A stretch of DNA of 64,000 bases, taken from NCBI RefSeq assembly GCF_016623585.1, contig NZ_JAEHFY010000007.1, positions 62,001-126,000 on the forward strand. The letters run 5' to 3'. Under the pieces are notes generated by a model. It searched no databases and had not been told where the DNA came from. It saw only the letters and a list, made by a program, of their open reading frames with translations. This document shows positions 8,811-16,433 of this stretch, in pieces. Position numbers and translations under genes: made by a program. This DNA comes from Pedobacter segetis (GTDB lineage: Bacteria; Bacteroidota; Bacteroidia; Sphingobacteriales; Sphingobacteriaceae). Numbering within the stretch: position 1 is the stretch's first letter; each line of letters begins with the position of its first letter.

Positions 8811-9085
8811 GTTTTTAATTATTTTGTAATCGGCTTTCAGTAATCGGTATTCGGTATTCGGTAATCGGTTTTCGGTGATCAGTAGTCGGTTTTCGGTAAT
8901 CTGTAATCGGTATTCTGTAATCGGTAATCGGTTTTCGGTGATCAGTCAATCGGGTTGCAATTTTCCATAAAACAAGCAACCGATTACCGAATACAACTAA
9001 CCCATAACACAAGCAACCGAATACAACTAACCCATCAATCAAGAAAATCCGAATACAGCTAACCCATAAAACAATCAACCGATAT
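8811..9085. repeat. Heptad-repeat/hairpin module, left copy
   Basis: Begins right after the four-helix-bundle gene's stop and ends at the start codon of the CusA C-terminal half (minus-strand sense). On the plus strand, 8826-8945 is a run of degenerate heptads (A/T)TCGGTN. Positions 8944-9034 are an about 90-base core nearly identical to 9621-9710 in the right copy. Inside the core, GGTTGC pairs with GCAACC around a short loop, and CCGATTACCGAATAC is complementary to the heptads GTATTCGGTAATCGG, so the module can fold into a long hairpin. The end shared with the right copy is TTTTTAATTATT, which reads AATAATTAAAAA just before ATG on the minus strand. Confidence 0.88.
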
Positions 9086-9460
9086 TTATTTACAAAAAAG
9101 CTCTGCTTTGTTAATCATAGAACCAATCATTTTACCCAAAGTGGCATATTGTTTCAATAAATCGTTTTTTATTTCATCTGATAAATACAAACAATCGTGG
9201 GCTGTTTCAATCCAATGTTGTGTTTCTTGTTGTTCTGCATCTCCATCAGTAAGTTTGCTGATAAAATGTTTTTCATATTTCCTTTTTGCCCAAGCTTCTG
9301 CTATTTGAGCTCCAACCGACCTTGATGACCTTCTGATTTGATCTGTTAGAGAGTACATTTCTTCTTTCGGAAATCTCTTAGTCAATTCAAAAATCTCTTT
9401 AGATAATTTTCTCGAAAGCTTGTAGCTCTCTAAATCACTAAATCTTTTTACGTAATCCAT
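9086..9460 (-). CDS. Four-helix-bundle protein (23S rRNA intervening-sequence / S23 family)
   Basis: A 124-residue helical protein with the family features: F-x-x-L-E-x-Y-K-x-S near the start, FPKEEMYSLTDQIRRSSRSV in the middle, and a late amphipathic helix (LGKMIGSMINKA). Relatives are encoded in intervening sequences of bacterial 23S rRNA genes, and the fold is shared with the accessory protein Avd of diversity-generating retroelements, a basic pentamer that binds RNA. Its biochemical role in the intervening sequences is unknown. Here it lies between two direct repeat modules inside a split cusA gene, in the same orientation. A cargo or RNA-binding role for the repeats is inference. The product is intact, with no frameshift. 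Confidence 0.9.
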   Translation of the reverse strand: MDYVKRFSDLESYKLSRKLSKEIFELTKRFPKEEMYSLTDQIRRSSRSVGAQIAEAWAKRKYEKHFISKLTDGDAEQQETQHWIETAHDCLYLSDEIKNDLLKQYATLGKMIGSMINKAELFCK

Positions 9461-9770
9461 TTTTTAATTATTAATTTTTATTAATCGGTATTTTGTTTTT
9501 AGTTTTCTGATAATCAGTAATCGGTTTTCGGTGTTCTGTATTCGGTGATCGGTTTTCGGTAATCGGTTTTCGGTATTCGGTGATCGGTTTTCGGTGATCT
9601 GTATTCGGTATTCGGTGATTAGTCAATCCGGTTGCAATTTCCATAAAACAAGCAACCGATTACCGAATACAACTAACCCATAACACAAGCAACCGAATAC
9701 AGCTAACCCAAAACACAAGCAACCGAATACAACTAACCCATAAAACAAGCAACCGAATACAACTAACCAC
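9461..9770. repeat. Heptad-repeat/hairpin module, right copy
   Basis: Starts just upstream of the four-helix-bundle start codon and ends at the stop of the CusA N-terminal half (minus-strand sense). On the plus strand, 9500-9620 holds about sixteen degenerate heptads (A/T)TCGGTN. The core at 9621-9710 matches the left copy. Then about 30-base units (CCGAATACAACTAACCCATA plus AAACAAGCAA) repeat four times up to 9768. The gene-proximal end carries the same TTTTTAATTATT as the left copy. This accounts for the whole gap of about 300 bases. Confidence 0.88.
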
Positions 9771-11040
9771 CATCTAATTCCTCTTGCCTAATGGAAAGCT
9801 GTTTATAAGCGTTTTCACTCATGATAATTCCGTTATCTACAATTACCCCAATGGCTAAAGCAATTCCTGTTAAAGACATAATATTAGAACTGATACCGAA
9901 AGCATTTAACAAGATAAAACTTGCTGCAATGGTAATCGGGATTTGGATAATGATGCTGATGGCACTTCGCCAATGCAGTAGAAAAAGGAATACGATGATA
10001 GAAACTACAATCATCTCTTCGATCAGTGTATGTTTAATGCTGTTTATAGATTCTTTTATCAGTTTTCCACGATCATATACAATGTTGAATTTCATACCAG
10101 CGGGCAAACCTTTAGCTACTTCATCCATTTTTAGTTTAACACGATTGATTACCTCATCGGCATTTTCTCCCGTTCGCATCACTACAATCCCTCCAACCGC
10201 TTCTCCGTTTCCGTTCAGATCAAAAATACCCAACCTAGCTTTACCGGCCATTTGTACTTGGGCAACGTCCTTAATTTTTATTGGGATAGAATTATTTGTT
10301 TTAATGGCGATATTCTCAATTTCTTGGATAGATTTTAGATAACCCGAAGTTTTGATGATATAACCCATATCGCTCATCTCAAATTTTCTTCCTCCAGCTT
10401 CGTTGTTATTGCTGTTTACCGCGTCCATTATCTCTTTAATCCCCACTTTATAATAGTTGAGTTTATTAGGGTCAATAGTGATTTGATATTGTTTCTCAAA
10501 CCCACCGAAAGAAGCAATCTCGCTTACACCATCTACATTCTGAAGCGCAAATTTCACATACCAATCTTGGGTTGCCCTTTGCTCGCCCAAATCCATTCCA
10601 TCGGTTTGCAAAGTGTACCACAAAACATGGCCAACTCCGGTACCATCTGGGCCAAGTGTTGGGGTTACGCCAGTTGGTAAGCTTGCATTAACGGTACTCA
10701 GTTTTTCTAAGACCCGTGATCTTGCCCAGTAGTTATCTACACCATCCTTAAAAATGATATAAATAAAACTCATCCCAAACATAGAATTTGCCCTCACATA
10801 TTTAACGTTAGGGATGCCTTGTAAGCCTGTTACCAATGGGTAAGTAATCTGGTCTTCAATAATTTGGGGGCTTCTGCCTTGCCATTGGGTAAATACAATA
10901 ACCTGGTTTTCAGAAAGGTCTGGTATGGCATCAATCTTATTGGTTTGTACGGCATAAATACCGAAACCAAATAGTACAACCGCTAAAAGCAAAACCATAA
11001 TTCTATTGCGTAACGAAACCGCAATTAGTTTTTCAATCAT
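9763..11040 (-). CDS. CusA-type heavy-metal RND pump, N-terminal half of a split gene
   Basis: A 425-residue protein covering TM1, the first periplasmic porter region and TM2-TM4 of a CusA-type pump. Signatures include MIEKLIAVSLRNRIMVLL, IDAIPDLSENQVIVFTQWQG, TLGPDGTGVGHVLWYTLQ and the TM4 segment IALAIGVIVDNGIIMSENAY with the proton-relay aspartate. It ends a few residues into the cytoplasmic TM4-TM5 loop (RQEELDGG) at a stop supplied by the repeat element. The cut is therefore in a cytosolic loop, where two polypeptides could in principle assemble. It is the first large gene of the metal operon, 75 bases after the HYC_CC_PP gene. Confidence 0.88.
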   Translation of the reverse strand: MIEKLIAVSLRNRIMVLLLAVVLFGFGIYAVQTNKIDAIPDLSENQVIVFTQWQGRSPQIIEDQITYPLVTGLQGIPNVKYVRANSMFGMSFIYIIFKDGVDNYWARSRVLEKLSTVNASLPTGVTPTLGPDGTGVGHVLWYTLQTDGMDLGEQRATQDWYVKFALQNVDGVSEIASFGGFEKQYQITIDPNKLNYYKVGIKEIMDAVNSNNNEAGGRKFEMSDMGYIIKTSGYLKSIQEIENIAIKTNNSIPIKIKDVAQVQMAGKARLGIFDLNGNGEAVGGIVVMRTGENADEVINRVKLKMDEVAKGLPAGMKFNIVYDRGKLIKESINSIKHTLIEEMIVVSIIVFLFLLHWRSAISIIIQIPITIAASFILLNAFGISSNIMSLTGIALAIGVIVDNGIIMSENAYKQLSIRQEELDGG

Positions 11041-11115
11041 GATAAAAAAATAAACAATAAAGGATTTATCGGCGAAAGCCGATAATTAATTAGGGAAGAG
11101 AAATTGAATTAAATT

Positions 11116-11544
11116 CTAATTACGAAAATTTTGAAGAAGAAGGTAAAGCCCTTCCTTAAGGATTGGAAAGATAGAAACTTCTTTATGGTTTTCTTTTTCG
11201 GTTTCTTCTGAAGAGAAAGAGAATAATGAAGTAAAGTAGCTTTTGATAAAAACAAAGGTTTGTAAGAAACCAGTTTTCTCTTTTAATTTACTATCTATAT
11301 TCTTATTATCAGCTTTGGCCACAACTTTATGGTTCTGGCAGCAAGGGTCTTTTTTAGTGATGCTATTAGGACAATCTTTTTTTGTATTTTCTTTTGCAGA
11401 CATCATGCAATTTTCATGGCTATCTTGCAAACTTACGTTTGCCAATTTACCGGCACAATAATGTAAATTAACCGTTAAACCCGATGATGTGATGAACACC
11501 ATAGCAGATAGTAAAACAATTAAACTGTGCTTTAAAAATTTCAT
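11116..11544 (-). CDS. HYC_CC_PP-type small secreted/membrane protein
   Basis: A 142-residue protein with an N-terminal membrane or signal segment, then the family motif LHYCAGKLANVSL, a Lys/Cys-rich stretch (CMMSAKENTKKDCPN) and a CC-Q-N-H motif (KKDPCCQNHKVV). These match the Bacteroidota HYC_CC_PP family, usually found next to metal-efflux genes; its function is unknown. The Cys/His content is compatible with copper binding. It is the first gene of the minus-strand metal series. A -7 box candidate lies only 5 bases before its ATG, so its mRNA may be almost leaderless. Confidence 0.8.
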   Translation of the reverse strand: MKFLKHSLIVLLSAMVFITSSGLTVNLHYCAGKLANVSLQDSHENCMMSAKENTKKDCPNSITKKDPCCQNHKVVAKADNKNIDSKLKEKTGFLQTFVFIKSYFTSLFSFSSEETEKENHKEVSIFPILKEGLYLLLQNFRN

Positions 11545-11549
11545 TATTT

Positions 11550-11557
11550 CAAAGATA
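11550..11557 (-). promoter_or_regulatory. Candidate -7 box of the metal operon
   Basis: The minus strand reads TATCTTTG, which matches the Bacteroidota TAnnTTTG consensus, 5 bases upstream of the HYC_CC_PP start codon. No good -33 TTTG is visible at normal spacing. Confidence 0.4.
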
Positions 11558-11685
11558 TTTTTTTTTATTGAATAAATTAACGATTAACCATTTTTTTACA
11601 ATTATCCCATTATATTTATTTTTCTAATAACTCGTTATATTAAAATCGTCTTTACTTAAATGTTATGAAACCTATAATTTAATTT

Positions 11686-11693
11686 TAAATTTG
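11686..11693 (+). promoter_or_regulatory. Candidate -7 box upstream of the FGE-fold lipoprotein
   Basis: TAAATTTG matches the TAnnTTTG consensus and lies 46 bases before the ATG at 11740, in the divergent region between this gene and the metal operon. A -33 element is not obvious. Confidence 0.5.
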
Positions 11694-11739
11694 GCATCAA
11701 TACCTTAAAAAGGCATTTTCCATTTATAAATAACGATTA

Positions 11740-12822
11740 ATGAACAATTACACGATAAAAAGCTTAATTTTTTTAGCTGTTTTAGGTTTAAGCGCCTGTA
11801 ACCAAGGTAAAAGTAAATCTTCAGAACAAACTGATTCTACAACAACCCCTATTAAAAACGCCATCGAAATTAAATTTAGTGGAGATACCTCTACCACAGG
11901 GATGGTTAAAATACCCGGCGGTACCTTTATGATGGGTGGCGATAACAACCAGGCCGATAAAGATGAATATCCTAAGCATAAAGTTATGGTTGATGGTTTT
12001 TATATGGATAGCCATGAAGTTACGAATGCCCAATTTAAGGCGTTTGTAGATGCTACTGGCTATATTACCACCGCAGAAAAAAAACCAGATTGGGAAGAAT
12101 TGAAAAAGCAATTGCCTCCCGGAACTGCAAAGCCCGATGACAGCCAGTTAGTGGCGGCTTCCCTGGTTTTTACCCCACCAAATCATCCGGTAGATCTAAA
12201 CGATTATTCGCAATGGTGGAGTTGGGTGCCGGGCGCAAACTGGAAACATCCCGATGGCCCAAACTCTGATATTAAAGGGAAAGACAATTATCCAGTAACA
12301 CAGGTTAGTTGGGATGATGCCACAGCTTATTGCAAGTGGGCCGGTAAAAGATTACCCACAGAAGCCGAATGGGAATACGCCGCAAGGGGAGGGAAAGTTG
12401 ATAAAATCTATCCTTGGGGAGATGAAGGTATTTCTGTTGGTAAACCCAAGGCAAATTCATGGGATGGAGCGTTTCCGAACGCCAATTCTGGAAGAGATGG
12501 TTTTAAGGGTTTGGCACCAGTAAAATCTTTTGCGCCAAACGGTTACGGTTTGTATGATATGGCGGGTAATGTTTGGGAATGGTGTAACGATTGGTATAGA
12601 AACGACTATTACCAAACGGTAAACAAGCCAGAAGGCGTTAAAAACCCTCAAGGCCCGGCAGATAGTTATGATCCCGATGAGCCTTATACACCAAAGAAAG
12701 TAGCAAGGGGCGGTTCTTATATGTGCAACGATAGTTATTGCTCTGGTTATAGAGTGGCAAGAAGAATGAAAAGTTCTTATGATTCTGGTTTGAGCAATTT
12801 GGGTTTTAGGTGCGTTAAATAA
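11740..12822 (+). CDS. Formylglycine-generating-enzyme-like (SUMF1/GldK-type) lipoprotein
   Basis: A 360-residue predicted lipoprotein (GLSACNQG, Cys20) with one FGE-sulfatase domain. Family hallmarks in order: GGTFMMGG, DEYPKHKVMVDGFYMDSHEV, YPVTQVSWDDATAYCKWAG, KRLPTEAEWEYAARGG, YGLYDMAGNVWEWCNDWY and VARGGSYMCNDSYCSGYRVA. The C-terminal SYMCNDSYCSGYR fits the copper-binding Cys pair region of true formylglycine-generating enzymes (C-x4-C), so catalytic activity is possible. No sulfatase gene is present in the window. Related lipoproteins also include GldK of the gliding machinery, but no other gld gene is nearby, so I favour a stand-alone FGE-like enzyme. Confidence 0.9.
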   Translation: MNNYTIKSLIFLAVLGLSACNQGKSKSSEQTDSTTTPIKNAIEIKFSGDTSTTGMVKIPGGTFMMGGDNNQADKDEYPKHKVMVDGFYMDSHEVTNAQFKAFVDATGYITTAEKKPDWEELKKQLPPGTAKPDDSQLVAASLVFTPPNHPVDLNDYSQWWSWVPGANWKHPDGPNSDIKGKDNYPVTQVSWDDATAYCKWAGKRLPTEAEWEYAARGGKVDKIYPWGDEGISVGKPKANSWDGAFPNANSGRDGFKGLAPVKSFAPNGYGLYDMAGNVWEWCNDWYRNDYYQTVNKPEGVKNPQGPADSYDPDEPYTPKKVARGGSYMCNDSYCSGYRVARRMKSSYDSGLSNLGFRCVK

Positions 12823-12930
12823 GATTTTGGTAGGCTAAATTGAGTTTGTGGCATCCAAAAACTTCAATTAATACTGCGCCAGTTGGCAGATATATCTTTT
12901 ATGCCACTTGCTTTACGAATAAGGGCCAAA

Positions 12931-12974
12931 AAGCCTGCCCGAAAACAGGCTGGGATGTCGCTACGATCGTTAAC
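12931..12974. repeat. Dispersed hairpin repeat, copy 1
   Basis: A 44-base sequence with stem GCCTG/CAGGC around CCCGAAAA, followed by GGGATGTCGCTACGATCGTTAAC. It is nearly identical to 36888-36932. Both copies lie in gene-free gaps. The second half resembles a repeat I recall from many Bacteroidota genomes. Confidence 0.8.
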
Positions 12975-13054
12975 ACAAAAGGTATTTATTGATTAAAAAA
13001 ATTTTATTTAATATTTAGGCCTGAGATTTATAATTTAGGCTTAAATATTAAATA

Positions 13055-14089
13055 TTGAAAAAGCCCATACTAGTTATAAAATTTGGTTCTGCCTCTATTA
13101 CAAACTCCAATCAAGAATTAGATGAGGAAGTAATCGCAAGCGTAGCCAAACAAGTTTCTTCACTCAATAAAATTTATAATATCGTTTTGGTATCCTCTGG
13201 TGCGGTAGCGGCAGGTAAAAAGAACCTAAAAAAGTACAAAGGAACTTTAAGCGAAAAAAAAGCAGCAGCAGCAATCGGAAACCCACTTTTGCTTCAAAAA
13301 TATTCACAATATTTTGCTCCTTTTGATATTTGCATTGCCCAAAGTTTATGTGAGAGGCATCACTTTTCTAACAGGAACCAGTTTTTGCAATTAAAAAAAA
13401 CCTACGAAGAACTCTGGAAAAGTAATATTATCCCCATCGCCAATGAAAATGACGTTGTAAGTAATTTAGAAATAAAATTCTCTGATAATGATGAATTGGC
13501 AACCTTAATTGCAGTTGGTTTTGGTGCAGAAATGATTTTGTACTGTACCTCTGTGCCGGGCGTTTTTGATGCCAGTGGAAATGTGATTAAGGAGATAAAA
13601 TTGATAGATAAAGAAGCTTTATTATTAGCGAAAAAAGAGAAATCTAGCGTTGGTTTAGGTGGGATGACTTCTAAATTGACCTTTGCTAGGTTAGCAACCC
13701 AAATGGGTATTAAGGCTGCCATTTTTGGGATAAAAACTGAAAATGCTATTCTAAATGCTGTTATTGGAAAAACCGGAACTTTTTGTGCAGCTCAAAAAAG
13801 CGATATATCGGCCAGGAATAAATGGTTGGCAAGTGGTAGTTTAATTAAAGGTAAATTACAGGTAGATGAAGGGGCGGTTAAGGCATTACAAAACCGGCAT
13901 AGTTTATTAGCGGTTGGAGTAACAAAAATTATCAGAAATTTTGATGCTGGTGAAGTAATAGAGATTTTAGACGCTAAAAAAATAGTGATTGCCGTAGCAA
14001 AAAGTAAAATAGATTCGGCAGTTTTAAAACACGTGGAAAGCAAACAGAATCTAGAAATCGCTCACGCAGATGACATTGTATTAATTTAA
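13055..14089 (+). CDS. proB: Glutamate 5-kinase
   Basis: Cytoplasmic enzyme phosphorylating L-glutamate to gamma-glutamyl phosphate, the first step of proline synthesis. Residues 1-255 form the amino-acid-kinase domain (LVIKFGSASIT, IVLVSSGAVAAGKK, IPIANENDVVS, FSDNDELATLIA, GVGLGGMTSK-like SVGLGGMTSKL). Residues 270-344 are a PUA domain (DEGAVKAL, LLAVGVTKI, AGEVIEIL). The start appears to be TTG, since no in-frame ATG fits the conserved N-terminus. The gene is 3 bases from proA, forming the usual two-gene operon. Proline feedback inhibition is a known family property, not visible here. Confidence 0.96.
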   Translation: MKKPILVIKFGSASITNSNQELDEEVIASVAKQVSSLNKIYNIVLVSSGAVAAGKKNLKKYKGTLSEKKAAAAIGNPLLLQKYSQYFAPFDICIAQSLCERHHFSNRNQFLQLKKTYEELWKSNIIPIANENDVVSNLEIKFSDNDELATLIAVGFGAEMILYCTSVPGVFDASGNVIKEIKLIDKEALLLAKKEKSSVGLGGMTSKLTFARLATQMGIKAAIFGIKTENAILNAVIGKTGTFCAAQKSDISARNKWLASGSLIKGKLQVDEGAVKALQNRHSLLAVGVTKIIRNFDAGEVIEILDAKKIVIAVAKSKIDSAVLKHVESKQNLEIAHADDIVLI

Positions 14090-14092
14090 AAA

Positions 14093-15340
14093 ATGGAAAA
14101 CATTACGCAGATATTGATTGATGCTTCTGATGCAACATCGCAGATTAGAGTATTATCAGCAGTAAAAAAAGAACAACTCTTAAAAAAACTAGCTTCTAAA
14201 TTAGAAGATAATCTCTCTCTAATCATTAAAGAAAATAAAAAAGACCTGGGTAGGATGGAGGATGGAGATCCTAAAAAAGACCGTTTACTTTTAAATGAGG
14301 AACGTATTTTAGGGTTAGCTGCAAGCGTTAGGGAAGTTGCTGTTTTAGAAGACCCTACCAATCAAATCATTTTAGAGAAAACTTTGGCAAACGGGCTTTT
14401 TATACAAAAAAAATCTGTTGCCCTGGGTGTTGTTGGCGTTATTTATGAGGCTAGGCCAAACGTAACGGTAGATGTTGCCGCTTTGTGCATTAGATCTGGG
14501 AATGTTTGTGTTTTAAGGGGTGGTTCTGATGCTGATGATACCAATAAAATTTTAATAAGCATCATTCAAGATGTTTTATCAGATTTTGGATTAAATAAAA
14601 ATATTGTACAGCTTTTGCCCATTGATAGAAAGTTTGTAGAAGAGTTGCTTACCGCAGATAAATATGTGGATATCCTGATCCCACGTGGGTCGCAATCTTT
14701 GATAGATTTTGTGCGTAAAAATGCAAAAGTGCCAGTAATTGAAACCGGTGCAGGTGTTTGCCATACCTATGTAGAGGCTTCCGCCGATTTAGAAAATGCG
14801 GCGAAAATAGTTAGAAATGCTAAGGTTACCCGTCCTTCGGTCTGTAATGCTTTGGATACTGTTTTATTGGATAAATCTATTGCTGTAGATTTTATCCCAA
14901 AAATGGCCAAGCTTTTAAGAGCAGACGAAGTTGAGATTTTTGCGGATGAACAATCGTACCAATTATTAAAAAACATAGATTATCCCTTGCTTAATAAAGC
15001 TGAGGAAGAAGATTTCGGACGTGAGTTTTTATCGTTGAAATGTTCGGTAAGATTAGTAAATGATATTGATGAAGCCCTATCTCACATCAAAAAATTCTCT
15101 TCTAAGCACTCTGAAGCCATTATAAGTGAAAACCCAGAAAAAATCGAAAGATTTTTAAATGAAGTGGACGCTGCCGCAGTTTACGCCAATGCTTCTACCC
15201 GCTTTACCGATGGAGGCGTTTTTGGCTTAGGTGCAGAAATTGGCATCTCTACCCAAAAATTGCATGCCCGTGGGCCTTTTGCACTAGAAAAACTAGTGAC
15301 CGAAAAATGGGTAGTTAAGGGAAACGGACAAGTTAGGTAG
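14093..15340 (+). CDS. proA: Gamma-glutamyl phosphate reductase
   Basis: NADPH-dependent reductase converting gamma-glutamyl phosphate to glutamate semialdehyde, the second step of proline synthesis (415 residues, standard length). It has the aldehyde-dehydrogenase fold with GVVGVIYEARPNVTVDVAAL, LRGGSDADDTN, LIPRGSQSLIDFV, ETGAGVCHTYV and the catalytic cysteine in TRPSVCNALDTVL. The C-terminal part has FTDGGVFGLGAEIGISTQKL and HARGPFALEKL, both typical. It is translated right after proB. The final enzyme, proC, is not in the window. A block of tandem repeats starts directly after the stop. Confidence 0.97.
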   Translation: MENITQILIDASDATSQIRVLSAVKKEQLLKKLASKLEDNLSLIIKENKKDLGRMEDGDPKKDRLLLNEERILGLAASVREVAVLEDPTNQIILEKTLANGLFIQKKSVALGVVGVIYEARPNVTVDVAALCIRSGNVCVLRGGSDADDTNKILISIIQDVLSDFGLNKNIVQLLPIDRKFVEELLTADKYVDILIPRGSQSLIDFVRKNAKVPVIETGAGVCHTYVEASADLENAAKIVRNAKVTRPSVCNALDTVLLDKSIAVDFIPKMAKLLRADEVEIFADEQSYQLLKNIDYPLLNKAEEEDFGREFLSLKCSVRLVNDIDEALSHIKKFSSKHSEAIISENPEKIERFLNEVDAAAVYANASTRFTDGGVFGLGAEIGISTQKLHARGPFALEKLVTEKWVVKGNGQVR

Positions 15341-15665
15341 GTTTTAGTTCATTAGGCATTGGTTCATTAGTACTTGCAATGTTGTTTTGGTTCATTAGGC
15401 ATTGGTTCATTAGTACTTGCAATGTTGTTTTGGTTCATTAGGCATTGGTTCATTAGTATTTGAAATGTTTGTTTTGGTTCATTAGGCATTGGTTCATTAG
15501 TATTTGCAATGTTTGTTTTAGTTCATTAGGCATTGGTTCATTAGTACTTGCAATGCTTGTCTAGTTTGAGGATAAAATATCTTGCATCTTATTTCTAATA
15601 TCTTGTTTCTTGTCTCTTGTTTCTTGTCTCTTGTCTCTTGTCTCTTGTTTCTAATGTCTTGCATC
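15341..15665. repeat. Compound tandem repeat block (about 46-nt units, then TCTTGNN heptads)
   Basis: The gap between proA and the convergent peptidase-like gene is almost all repeat. About five units of 45-48 bases (TTCATTAGGCATTGGTTCAT plus TAGTACTTGCAATG) run from the proA stop to about 15560. They are followed by about ten near-perfect heptads TCTTGNN (15594-15655) that end at the stop of the minus-strand gene. Type and order match the block at 1590-2064. Each end touches a stop codon. Confidence 0.92.
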
Positions 15666-15677
15666 TAATCAAAAAAG

Positions 15678-16433
15678 CTATCTATAATAATCGTTAAACC
15701 CTTTTTCAAAGTTTGAAACACTTCCAAATAATGTACTAAATATCTTTTCTTGCGGATAACCTTTCTTGTACATTTGCGCCATCTTAGAAATTAGGGAGCG
15801 GTCTGTTTTATTGAGGAAATAGATGATAGCGTATGAAGTGGTGTACAAATAATCTAGTTTCTTTTTATCTTGCCAACCGCTTCTGTTGTTTAAAAACTGT
15901 AATAGATTAAGTGGTTCCTCTTTTTGATATTGATATTTCATGCGCTCTAATCTATCAAACTGTGCAACTATTTGTACATCAAAGTTCTTTAATTGTAAGG
16001 TTTCTAAAAACTCTGCCAAACCTTCTGTAAACCATCTGGGATAATACTTAGAATTGTTTTTTAACAAGGCATGGCTAATTTCATGCAAAACAGTATGCAG
16101 GTTTTCTATCCCCTCAAAATAGATGTAAGATTGGTCTGTTACTGGGCTGTAAAAACCAGATTCGGTTAAACCTTTCATCCCTCTTTCTTCTAACAATGAT
16201 TTAAAATCCCTCTTTTTGTTGTAAAGGTTCAAAGTGATCTTTAAACTATCGTTAATCAAGTTATCATAAAGGCCATTAAAAATTCTGGCTTCGTAAGAGG
16301 CCAATCGCTCAATTTTGGCCCTGTCTTCTGGCTTTAGCTCAAAACCAATGGTGTTAAAAGTTATTTTTTGGGCAAACCCGTAAGATGATAAAAAACATAA
16401 GATAGCAACAGAATATATTTTCCTCATCATCAA
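15678..16433 (-). CDS. Gluzincin-type peptidase-like secreted protein
   Basis: A 251-residue protein with a signal peptide (cleavage near SSYGFAQ). It has a zinc-peptidase motif HEISHALL (HExxH) followed about 20 residues later by WFTEGLAEFLE, whose glutamate would be the third zinc ligand; this is the arrangement of peptidase MA-like and DUF1570-type proteins. The C-terminal third is helical and resembles the alpha-superhelical tail of these proteins. It likely acts in the periplasm or at the cell surface. Its first 4 bases overlap the TMEM175-type gene. Three Met codons begin the frame, so the exact start is uncertain by two residues. The substrate is unknown. Confidence 0.8.
   Translation of the reverse strand: MMMRKIYSVAILCFLSSYGFAQKITFNTIGFELKPEDRAKIERLASYEARIFNGLYDNLINDSLKITLNLYNKKRDFKSLLEERGMKGLTESGFYSPVTDQSYIYFEGIENLHTVLHEISHALLKNNSKYYPRWFTEGLAEFLETLQLKNFDVQIVAQFDRLERMKYQYQKEEPLNLLQFLNNRSGWQDKKKLDYLYTTSYAIIYFLNKTDRSLISKMAQMYKKGYPQEKIFSTLFGSVSNFEKGFNDYYR

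Larger units (their letters stand above)
8811..9770 (-). mobile_element. Putative cassette (repeat module, four-helix-bundle gene, repeat module) inserted in cusA
   Basis: About 0.95 kb separates the two halves of an otherwise complete CusA coding sequence. It consists of the right repeat module, the four-helix-bundle gene and the left repeat module. The stop codon ending the CusA N-terminal half lies inside a repeat unit (GGTTAGTTGTATTCGG; the unit's usual form is GGGTTAGTTGTATTCGG), so the insert supplies that stop. The other end supplies an A-rich leader before the ATG of the C-terminal half. There is no transposase, no clear target-site duplication and no terminal inverted repeat of insertion-sequence type. 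Mobility is inferred from the gene interruption. Confidence 0.65.

Noticed and set aside
8815-9078. An 87-residue open frame with repeating ITDYRKP-like heptapeptides
   Set aside because: The peptide periodicity results from translating 7-base DNA repeats (21 bases = 7 codons). It has no family likeness, and the frame runs through the leader of the CusA C-terminal half. I treat it as a by-product of the repeats.
9820-10342. Plus-strand 173-residue open frame opposite the CusA N-terminal half
   Set aside because: It is a shadow frame: hydrophobic codons of the membrane protein read backwards. The minus-strand frame has clear CusA motifs.
9763-11040. Simple frameshift or assembly error as the cause of the split cusA
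   Set aside because: The two parts are separated by almost 1 kb of organised sequence with an intact gene and paired repeats, so a base error does not explain it. A misassembly at direct repeats remains possible and would be visible in long reads.
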